From Lachnospiraceae bacterium C6A11 (lineage in GTDB: Bacteria; Bacillota; Clostridia; Lachnospirales; Lachnospiraceae): a DNA stretch of 64,000 nucleotides. The position numbers and the translations under genes were made by a program. A model generated the notes under the pieces. The model did no database searches. It was given only the letters and a program-made list of their open reading frames with translations, and was not told the DNA's origin. The stretch covers positions 147,775 through 211,774 of the forward strand of contig JNKY01000017.1 in NCBI GenBank assembly GCA_000702245.1, given 5' to 3'. Positions 20,001 through 26,702 of this stretch are shown piece by piece. Numbering within the stretch: the first letter of the stretch is position 1; each line of letters opens with the position of its first letter.

Positions 20001-20646
20001 GATACTTCTTAGCTTTCTCTGACTGCCTTGCAAGAGGGCCGACACGACCCGAAAGTTCATTCAATATGTCATTGACACGGCTGAGGTTCTGGTGTTCTGA
20101 AAGAAGCGCCTTCTCTGTAGCCGCTTTATTTTTCTTGTATTTTACTATACCGGCAGCCTCATCGAAGAGTTCTCTCTTCTCATCCGGCTTACCACTGAGG
20201 ATCTGCTCGATCTTACCCTGTCCGATGATGGAATAGCCCTCCTTACCGATACCGGTATCGAAGAACATCTTGTTAACATCCTTAAGTCTTGTGACCGTAC
20301 CATTGATGAGATATTCACTTTCACCCGAACGATAAACACGTCTGGCAACAGTTACCTCGTTATAATCGACTGGGAGCTTATGATCGCTGTTATCAAGGGT
20401 TATAGCTACATAGGCAGAGCCCTGAGGCTTTCTCAGCTCAGTTCCTGCGAAGATAACATCCTCCATCTTTGAGCCTCTCAGTTTGCTGGCACTCTGCTCG
20501 CCGAGAACCCATCTTACTGCGTCTGCAACATTACTTTTACCTGAACCGTTTGGTCCGACTATGGCTGTAATACCGTCATTGAATTTGAAATCAATCTTGT
20601 TGGCAAATGATTTGAAACCATTTACCTCAATACTCTTAAGATACAT
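17086..20646 (-). CDS. smc: Chromosome segregation ATPase SMC
   Basis: A 1186-residue SMC protein. Walker A GPNGSGKSN lies near residue 32 with a QSASKLRG segment after it. Two long coiled coils (about 170-510 and 680-1020) flank a hinge (about 515-670, containing GFGSS-like YEGYGSS and GGSMTGG). The ABC signature LSGGEKSLTAIALLFAI and Walker B FCLLDEIEAALDD are near the C-terminus. Length and order are family-typical. It is flanked by rnc upstream and ftsY downstream. Confidence 0.98.
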   Translation of the reverse strand: MYLKSIEVNGFKSFANKIDFKFNDGITAIVGPNGSGKSNVADAVRWVLGEQSASKLRGSKMEDVIFAGTELRKPQGSAYVAITLDNSDHKLPVDYNEVTVARRVYRSGESEYLINGTVTRLKDVNKMFFDTGIGKEGYSIIGQGKIEQILSGKPDEKRELFDEAAGIVKYKKNKAATEKALLSEHQNLSRVNDILNELSGRVGPLARQSEKAKKYLSLRESLKSLEVSSFLIEINEINQLLKKHEEELKIMTDDSKRLSDEFELTRTKYDELEQTLEEKSQEIDDIKSFINDKKLESEKSDGEIRVLNEQISSENKNKELILGEINKAEAEIERLKNELAGYRDQKKDINATVKAADKEAEDKKKECDSLEAKITAKEEDIENAKSEIIDFINEGGTLKAKVGRYDTMLENISLRKTELQQKYLSLKSDEAKFTEEKKNFTASLASASELLRDNQDKHKQAENGIRNNTEEAAKVKSDIQKYNQLVISLRSRHDALLNLTERYEGYGSSIKRVMEQKDRNPGIIGVVADIIKVDAEHEIAIETALGGSIQNIVTDTEETAKKMIRFLKENKAGRATFLPASSIVARGSVDPDALKEKGVIGIASKLVKVDSKYQNIIESLLGRSIVVDNIDNATRLASKYKQSLRLVTLEGELINPGGSMTGGTFKNQSNLLGRKRELDQLIVDIKKASTSLQKAKQKETELLMKRESLKEERDRLNQVIQRQGIEENTLRISLENATRSLDETLRLFEAVKKENLELDEQIKDINKNKDELFDEGKQKESAIENRKSSISGFEKELEEIKNEKKLRDEEYASLTLKAGSIRQQYSFIDQNMERVGADIERATEEAESYRRRLEEAGSNAENFTKRIKELTDTKKNNEKLIVKKNVELQKLLEEKDDINKKHKEFLNRREELSQEINRLDKAIFTLSGTIEKITEKKDAQINYMWEEYELTYQSAQALPKSSEERSRTQLKKDISAIKTEIRSLGDVNVNAIEEYKEVAERYEFLTAQRDDIVKAEENLRNIIAELEKAMKETFTEKFKDIMEMFNKVFRELFGGGKATLSLVDEDDILESGIIINAQPPGKKLQNMMQLSGGEKSLTAIALLFAIQSLKPSPFCLLDEIEAALDDSNVKRFAKYLDRLSKDTQFIVITHRRGTMESADILYGITMQEKGVSTLVSVNLIEDKLDN

Positions 20647-20685
20647 AATTAATCCTGCTTTAGTCTTTATTTTAGGCTGAAATAC

Positions 20686-21402
20686 TTATATGTCTCTGCC
20701 TGTAACCCCAAGCTTGATAAGGGTTTTATGTGCAGCTATCTGCTCAGCACCTTTTTTTGTATTTGAAACTCCGGTCTCATATTCCTTCTCTTCACCCGGA
20801 AGTCCCATGCACGCTTGAAGTGTATAGGTATGTGCATGATCAGGTCCTGTTACGGACACTTCCTTGTAGAAAATATTATATCCATACTTCTGAGAATACT
20901 CCTGAAGTATCGACTTGGAATCATGGAACAGAGCTTTATTCTCTATGTCTGTCATAAGGTGACGCTTTACATATTCAGCAGCAGGCTTAAGTCCGCCGTC
21001 GAGATATATGGCACCGAGAACCGATTCGAAGAGGTCGCAGAGAATTGAACTTCTCTCTCTGCCGCCCGTACTGTTCTCGCCACGGCTGAGGTACAGATAC
21101 TTTCCGTAACCTAACGCTTCACTTATTTGAGAAAGCGTATATTCACAGACCAGACTTGCCCGAAGCCTTGTCAGTTCACCTTCAGACTTTTCAGGGTATT
21201 TATCATAGAGAATCTTGCTGGAAACGAATTCAAGAAGTGAATCTCCCAGGAACTCAAGACGCTCATATGTTGAAACATCCTTGTTTCTGTATTCATTTGT
21301 AAAGGATTTGTGGGTAAAAGCCATATCAAGATAGCTTCTATCCTTGAAGTGATATCCAAGTTTTTCTTCAAGCTCGGAATAATCCTGCGTACCGTAAGTC
21401 AT
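20686..21402 (-). CDS. rnc: Ribonuclease III
   Basis: A 238-residue double-strand-specific RNase. The signature ERLEFLGDSLLEF is near residue 47, with the second acidic cluster in DLFESVLGAIYLD near residue 125. A C-terminal dsRNA-binding domain covers about 165-235, ending NTKKGAEQIAAHKTLIKL. It is 66 nt downstream of plsX; acpP, often between them, is absent. Confidence 0.97.
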   Translation of the reverse strand: MTYGTQDYSELEEKLGYHFKDRSYLDMAFTHKSFTNEYRNKDVSTYERLEFLGDSLLEFVSSKILYDKYPEKSEGELTRLRASLVCEYTLSQISEALGYGKYLYLSRGENSTGGRERSSILCDLFESVLGAIYLDGGLKPAAEYVKRHLMTDIENKALFHDSKSILQEYSQKYGYNIFYKEVSVTGPDHAHTYTLQACMGLPGEEKEYETGVSNTKKGAEQIAAHKTLIKLGVTGRDI

Positions 21403-21468
21403 TATTTTCCCTTTACTTTATGTCAGTATAAATCCAGATATTTATATCTTAATATTCTGTTAGAAGTC

Positions 21469-22503
21469 CTATGCCTCAGCTTCTTCCGGCTTTTCTTTAG
21501 ACAGTCCTTCGATTATCTTGCCGCTTACATCACGAATAACAAAATCATTACACTGTCTGATAGCACTGATTACCTCGCTCTCCTTGGCATTGCCATGGAT
21601 CTTAACAACAAGACCCTTAAGGCCGAGAAGCGGCGCACCACCCTTGTTACTTGCACTGAACTTGGATAAGGTCTTCTTCATAGGCTTCTTCACCAGAAGT
21701 GCACCCATCTTACTCTTGAAGCTGCTGAGCATTGAGGTCTTGATCTCGGAAAGAAGTGTCTTGCCAAGACCTTCATAGAGCTTGATTATTACATTACCGA
21801 CAAAGGCCTCTGTCAGAATAACATCTGCTTTACCGGCAGGAATCTCTCTTGATTCTATACTTCCGATAAAGTTGATATCCTTACAAGCCTTAAGAAGAGG
21901 AAATGTCTCCTTAACGAGAGCATTGCCCTTTTCTTCCTCGGTACCGATATTTACTATTGCAACTGTAGGATTCTTTCTGCCTTCGATATTTTCCATATAG
22001 ATGGAACCCATTCTCGCGAACTGAACGAGCACCTCCGGCCTTGCATCAACATTTGCTCCGCAATCAAGAAGAAATGATGGCTTTCCTGAGGTTGGAACCA
22101 TTACTCCCAGAGGCGTTCTTCTGACACCCTTGGCACGACCAACTACAAACTGTCCGCCTGCAAGGATTGCTCCTGATGATCCGGCTGAAATAAAAGCATC
22201 ACAGGTTCCGTCCTTAACAAGGTTGAGAGCTACAACAAGTGAAGAATCTTTCTTGGTTCTGACCGCTTCAACAGGCGCATCATGACAGGTGATCTCCTCT
22301 GTTGCATCAACAACCTTGATCCTGTCCTTATCATATGTATATTCACTAAGGAGTGACTCCAGCTCCTTCTTATGCCCTGTAAGATATACAGTGACATTGT
22401 CATTTTCTTCTATTCCTTTAACAGCGCCTCTGACAACAACCTCAGCACCATTATCGCCTCCGTTGGTATCAATGGCTATGTTGACCTTTCTCTTATCGCT
22501 CAA
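21469..22503 (-). CDS. plsX: Phosphate acyltransferase PlsX
   Basis: A 344-residue PlsX, which makes acyl-phosphate from acyl-ACP for phosphatidic acid synthesis. Typical segments are IAIDTNGGDNG (more often AxDAMGGD), FISAGSSGAILAGG and LTEAFVGNVIIKLYEG. I chose the TTG at 22503 because GGAGG lies six nt upstream and the conserved domain starts five residues later. The in-frame start at 22623 would extend the protein over the rpmF-plsX gap. It is in an operon with rpmF. Confidence 0.93.
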   Translation of the reverse strand: MSDKRKVNIAIDTNGGDNGAEVVVRGAVKGIEENDNVTVYLTGHKKELESLLSEYTYDKDRIKVVDATEEITCHDAPVEAVRTKKDSSLVVALNLVKDGTCDAFISAGSSGAILAGGQFVVGRAKGVRRTPLGVMVPTSGKPSFLLDCGANVDARPEVLVQFARMGSIYMENIEGRKNPTVAIVNIGTEEEKGNALVKETFPLLKACKDINFIGSIESREIPAGKADVILTEAFVGNVIIKLYEGLGKTLLSEIKTSMLSSFKSKMGALLVKKPMKKTLSKFSASNKGGAPLLGLKGLVVKIHGNAKESEVISAIRQCNDFVIRDVSGKIIEGLSKEKPEEAEA

Positions 22504-22625
22504 AGCGCACCTCCAAATTAAAAATCGGCACAAAAACGCTTTTACTATTTTAGCCCATAACCCTCTTTTATGCAAGAAAAAAAGACCGGAAATACCGATC
22601 TCTTTTTCAAGTCTATTAACCAAGC

Positions 22626-22805
22626 TTAGTCAACTGAAACGATCTCCTTCTTGTTGTAAGATCCACAGTTCTGGCATACTCTATGAGGAACCATGAGTGA
22701 GCCACACTTGCTGCACTTAACAAGATTTGGAGCTGTCATCTTCCAGTTTGCTCTTCTTTTATCTCTTCTAGCCTTAGAAGTCTTGTTCTTTGGACAAATT
22801 GACAT
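22626..22805 (-). CDS. rpmF: 50S ribosomal protein bL32
   Basis: A 59-residue L32 beginning MSICPKNKTSKARRDKRRAN and containing a zinc ribbon, CSKCG (about 31-35) and CQNCG (about 44-48). GGAGGTG precedes the ATG. The gene lies directly upstream of plsX. DUF177 (yceD), usually immediately 5' of rpmF, is missing; the gap to ackA holds only a promoter. Confidence 0.96.
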   Translation of the reverse strand: MSICPKNKTSKARRDKRRANWKMTAPNLVKCSKCGSLMVPHRVCQNCGSYNKKEIVSVD

Positions 22806-22842
22806 GTTGGAAACACCTCCCTTGCAAAATCACACTTGCTAC

Positions 22843-22871
22843 ATTATACAAACGACCTGTTCTCTTGTCAA
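22843..22871 (-). promoter_or_regulatory. SigmaA-type promoter of rpmF-plsX
   Basis: Consensus TTGACA (22866-22871) and TATAAT (22843-22848) on the minus strand are separated by 17 nt. It lies between ackA and rpmF, so rpmF is transcribed independently of ackA. Confidence 0.9.
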
Positions 22872-22927
22872 TAGGTAATTTGTAAATTATCATGCAAATT
22901 TTATGTGAAGTTATTTTCTCGCTTTGA

Positions 22928-24115
22928 TTATACCAATGCTGCAGTTTCTCTTGCTATTGCAAGCTCTTCGTTTGTAGGAATAGCGTAAACCTTAACCTTT
23001 GAATCAGCACCGCTGATAAGAGCCTCATCATGGCAGTTATCATTAGCTTCCTTATCAATTGTAACACCGAGATATCCAAAATATGAAAGGATCTCTTCTC
23101 TTACAAGATGGTCATGCTCACCGATACCTGCTGTAAATACGATAGAATCCACGCCGTTCATAGCAGCTACATAGCCGCCGATAAGCTTTGCTGCCTGATA
23201 GCAGAAAACCTTGAATGCGATGGTTGCCTTAGCATCACCCTTCTCATAACCTGCATCAATATCTCTCATATCGCTTGATATTCCTGAGATACCGAATATA
23301 CCAGACTTCTTGTTGAGTGTATTCATGATATCGTCTATTCCGCACTCTTCCTTATGCGCGATGTATTCAATGATAGCGGGATCGATACTTCCCGATCTGG
23401 TTCCCATGATGATTCCTTCAAGTGGTGTCATGCCCATAGAAGTATCAATTGACTTTCCGCCCTGAACAGCTGTAATACTTGCACCGCCGCCGAGGTGACA
23501 AACGATAACCTTAGTATCCTCAACCGGCTTACCGAGGAGCTCGATAGCTCTCTTACTTACGAAGCTGTGGCTTGTACCGTGGAAACCGTATCTTCTAACC
23601 TTGTATTTCTCATAATATGAATATGGAAGTCCGTAGATATAAGCCTTCTCAGGCATGGTCTGGTGAAAAGCAGTATCAAATACTGCTACATTTGGAACGT
23701 TTGGCATCAGCTTCCTGCAGGCATTGATACCAAGGATATTTGCCGGGTTGTGAAGAGGCGCAAGATCGCTGCAGGCTCTGATCTCTTCAAGTATCTGATC
23801 GTCAACAACAACCGATTTTGAGAAGCTCTCTCCACCGTGAACAACTCTGTGACCAACTGCATCGATCTCAGAAAGATCCTTAACAAGCCCAAACTCAGGA
23901 TCAGTAAGCTTTTCGATAACAAGACCAAGGGCAACGCTGTGATCAGGCATCTCTACTGTCTCACTCGCCTTGCTTCCGTCTCTTTTGTTGTAGTTAATAA
24001 CTCCTGTTCCGCCTATTCTCTCGCATAGACCTTTTGCGATAACTGACTCATCATCCGAATTGATAAGCTGATACTTAAGCGTTGTTGAACCGGCATTGAT
24101 AACAAGTATCTTCAT
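22928..24115 (-). CDS. ackA: Acetate kinase
   Basis: A 395-residue kinase interconverting acetate + ATP and acetyl phosphate, the ATP-yielding last step of acetate fermentation. Motifs include VINAGSTTLKYQL at the N-terminus, GHRVVHGGE (about 87), FDTAFHQTMP (about 147) and GMTPLEGIIMGTRSG (about 230). Phosphotransacetylase, its usual neighbour, is not in this window. A perfect hairpin (24141-24163) and GGAGAG lie upstream of the ATG. Confidence 0.97.
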   Translation of the reverse strand: MKILVINAGSTTLKYQLINSDDESVIAKGLCERIGGTGVINYNKRDGSKASETVEMPDHSVALGLVIEKLTDPEFGLVKDLSEIDAVGHRVVHGGESFSKSVVVDDQILEEIRACSDLAPLHNPANILGINACRKLMPNVPNVAVFDTAFHQTMPEKAYIYGLPYSYYEKYKVRRYGFHGTSHSFVSKRAIELLGKPVEDTKVIVCHLGGGASITAVQGGKSIDTSMGMTPLEGIIMGTRSGSIDPAIIEYIAHKEECGIDDIMNTLNKKSGIFGISGISSDMRDIDAGYEKGDAKATIAFKVFCYQAAKLIGGYVAAMNGVDSIVFTAGIGEHDHLVREEILSYFGYLGVTIDKEANDNCHDEALISGADSKVKVYAIPTNEELAIARETAALV

Positions 24116-24140
24116 AATAAATTCTCTCCTTTACAATTTT

Positions 24141-24163
24141 ATCGGGCAGTCAGCCTGCCCGAT
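24141..24163 (-). other. Perfect hairpin upstream of ackA
   Basis: Nine-bp arms ATCGGGCAG / CTGCCCGAT enclose a 5-nt loop, 26 nt upstream of the ackA start. The minus strand continues AAAATTG rather than with Us, so it is not a typical terminator for the upstream diguanylate cyclase gene. It may stabilise or regulate the ackA mRNA. Confidence 0.5.
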
Positions 24164-24194
24164 AGTACTATAAAATATTATTCTTTGAAACGCA

Positions 24195-25946
24195 TTATTT
24201 ACGCTTCTCCAATGTTTCTTCCTCTCTGCCATCAATGATAACGACGCCTCTGCCGTGCTCCTTACCATAGTACATAGCCTCATCAGACTTGCTGAGAAGC
24301 TCGTGAACGGTTTTGGTGGTCTCAGGGTACGATGCAATACCGATACTTGAATTGACATGAATCTTATACTGTTCAAAATCAACCTCAGAACTTCTAATGG
24401 TATCATGCATCTCGCAGACTGTTGAATATGCTTCATCAACTGTCTTGCCCGGAAGTATAAGGAGAAACTCCTCACCACCATATCTACAGGCAACACCCTT
24501 ATGCTGTTTTGCAAATGAATTCACAACATTTGCAACCATCTTAATAACCGCGTCACCGGCAAGATGTCCATAGGTGTCGTTAACATTTTTAAATTTATCG
24601 ATATCGAGCATTGCAACCGAAAGATTCCTGTCATTATCGGAAGCTTTCATAGAGATGTCATAGAATATCTCATTGAAGTATGCTCTGTTATAGATGCCTG
24701 TAAGACCGTCTCTTCTTGCCATATCCTGCATCTGGAGATACAGAAGTGTATTTTTAAGAGAAACGGAAAGGTTTACAACCGCAGACTCGAAGAAGGAATA
24801 ACCGCCCTCGAAGAAGCTCTGGCTTCTGTCTCCCACAAGAAGTATACCGTAAAGCTTATTATCCATGATAGCCGGAAATACAACCAGATTCGACATGCTG
24901 AGATCAAAATCTTCAGCATCATTCTTATTGCTGCCGTCGATGGTTATCTCATATATTTCAGAACTATTTCTCCTCTTCGCAGCTGTATTAAATATATCCT
25001 TGAAGTGAAGTCCCAGAAGCTTCTCAGCAGCCTTATTAGATGCAGGCGCATCGTTGCTTCCTTCTCTTGCTATTCTTATCGCCATATAAGGCTCATTGTC
25101 GATGAACATATTTTCCTCGATGTAGAAGCCGCAGATATCAGGCTTGCGGTCTCTCATGATATTATCAAGGACGATGTTCATACATTCAGGAACCTCATTC
25201 GTCATGGAAACATCCTTCATGATCTCGACAAGGGTTCTAATGTCGGCATTAAGAGCCTTCAGGTCATTATTAGCCTTGGCAAGATCGATCTTCTGATAAT
25301 TAATGAGGTTATTTACCTGATTAAGCTTATCCTGATAGGTTCTGAGATTTGCATTCTCCTTCACCAGGCTTTCGTTATTTGAATTGATGCTTCCGATAGT
25401 CTTGTCATAATGGCTGACAGTACCGTTATAAAAATCGGAAAATACAAATATGATCGCGATTATTGCAGCAGATGCAAGAAGTGAAATGATAACATTATAT
25501 GTATCCATATCACTCGCAATCGTCCTGATAACTCCAAGGCCGACAAGGATACCGCCAATTATCTTCTTATAAAGAAGAATCATATTATCAAAGTTAAGAT
25601 CAAACAGAATGAACTCAAGATAAATAAAGAAATAAGCAATAATAATGCCTATAAACTCTAAGGCGTTTATCTTGATAAAGAAACAGCCCGCACTAAGAGC
25701 GCCAAGCTGCAATATGCACTTGATAGACTGAAATTTGTTTCTGAATAGATTGTCCTTAATATTGAAAAGAATATTGACCAGCAGACATACACCGTAGACG
25801 ACACCAAAATAAACCGCAGCCTGCCCCTTGTTAGCGGACAGTCCGGCAGTATTAATAAGAATCGTATAGATGGTCAGACAAACAAATATGATTACATTCA
25901 AAAATGTAAATCTACTTGTAGTAGACTCAACAAAATCCCTTGGCAA
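24195..25946 (-). CDS. Membrane-bound diguanylate cyclase with GAF-like domain
   Basis: About 583 residues. The N-terminal 180 or so residues contain six to seven hydrophobic segments, followed by a coiled-coil stretch (about 185-240), a GAF-like region (about 250-390) and a GGDEF domain (about 415-575). The active-site motif is GGEEF (CRYGGEEFLLIL), which should be active in c-di-GMP synthesis. No RxxD inhibitory site precedes it at the usual five-residue spacing. I chose the TTG at 25946 because GGGGGGTAAC lies just upstream; another TTG at 25970 lies within that region. Confidence 0.88.
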   Translation of the reverse strand: MPRDFVESTTSRFTFLNVIIFVCLTIYTILINTAGLSANKGQAAVYFGVVYGVCLLVNILFNIKDNLFRNKFQSIKCILQLGALSAGCFFIKINALEFIGIIIAYFFIYLEFILFDLNFDNMILLYKKIIGGILVGLGVIRTIASDMDTYNVIISLLASAAIIAIIFVFSDFYNGTVSHYDKTIGSINSNNESLVKENANLRTYQDKLNQVNNLINYQKIDLAKANNDLKALNADIRTLVEIMKDVSMTNEVPECMNIVLDNIMRDRKPDICGFYIEENMFIDNEPYMAIRIAREGSNDAPASNKAAEKLLGLHFKDIFNTAAKRRNSSEIYEITIDGSNKNDAEDFDLSMSNLVVFPAIMDNKLYGILLVGDRSQSFFEGGYSFFESAVVNLSVSLKNTLLYLQMQDMARRDGLTGIYNRAYFNEIFYDISMKASDNDRNLSVAMLDIDKFKNVNDTYGHLAGDAVIKMVANVVNSFAKQHKGVACRYGGEEFLLILPGKTVDEAYSTVCEMHDTIRSSEVDFEQYKIHVNSSIGIASYPETTKTVHELLSKSDEAMYYGKEHGRGVVIIDGREEETLEKRK

Positions 25947-26033
25947 AACCGTTACCCCCCTGATATTCAAGCAAAATACCCTAGTAAAAATAACTAAACT
26001 AACAATATAATTTTATCATAAAATGATAAATAA

Positions 26034-26657
26034 TCAATCATAAAAATATTTTTTGCATACGTCTTCTATGACGCGTTCTGTGATCGAAAAATCGTATGAA
26101 TTATCAATCACAACATCTGAATTATCAGCATAAAAGCTGTCTTCCTTCTGATTTTTCATAACAGCGAGACACTTCTCCTTAGAGTAGCCGCGGCCCGCAA
26201 TAAGCCTTTTAATACGAACATCTCTTTCGGCGAATATGTAACACATGATATCGCAGATATTTTTATAGCCGTCTTCAATTAAAAGTGCTGCTTCGATAAA
26301 GAAAAGCTTTATCTCTTCTCTTCTGTCATTCTTCAGAAAGCCATCTTCAGCCAGAGCGATTCTGCTTAGAATTTCATCCTTCACTGCAGGATGAGTCAAA
26401 CTGTTTAGAAGTTTTAAGCTTTCAGGATCATTAAATACAATCTCGGCAAGCTTTGTACGGTCAATATAGCCCTCTTCATCGAGGACTTCCTCACCAAAGG
26501 CTTTGACGACGGCAGTATATATACTTTTTCCTTTATTCATTAATTCTTCGGCCAGGCGATCGGCTTCGATTATGTAGGCGCCTTCTTTTTCTGATAAATA
26601 CTTAAGAACGGCGCTTTTTCCGGAACCGATGCCACCGGTTATACCTATTATTTTCAT
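26034..26657 (-). CDS. coaE: Dephospho-CoA kinase
   Basis: A 207-residue kinase catalysing the last step of coenzyme A synthesis. P-loop GITGGIGSGKSAV lies at residues 5-17, and the conserved EADRLAEELM and LTHPAVKDEI segments follow. It is 45 nt downstream of polA, a common Firmicutes arrangement. Confidence 0.95.
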   Translation of the reverse strand: MKIIGITGGIGSGKSAVLKYLSEKEGAYIIEADRLAEELMNKGKSIYTAVVKAFGEEVLDEEGYIDRTKLAEIVFNDPESLKLLNSLTHPAVKDEILSRIALAEDGFLKNDRREEIKLFFIEAALLIEDGYKNICDIMCYIFAERDVRIKRLIAGRGYSKEKCLAVMKNQKEDSFYADNSDVVIDNSYDFSITERVIEDVCKKYFYD

Positions 26658-26702
26658 AGTATTATATAAGCGCGCATAATCTACACTGAGACAACATGAA
26701 AA

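Noticed and set aside
24131..24180. Hairpin after the diguanylate cyclase gene as an intrinsic terminator
   Set aside because: The stem is perfect but A-residues, not Us, follow it on the transcribed strand, so it is listed as a leader hairpin of ackA.
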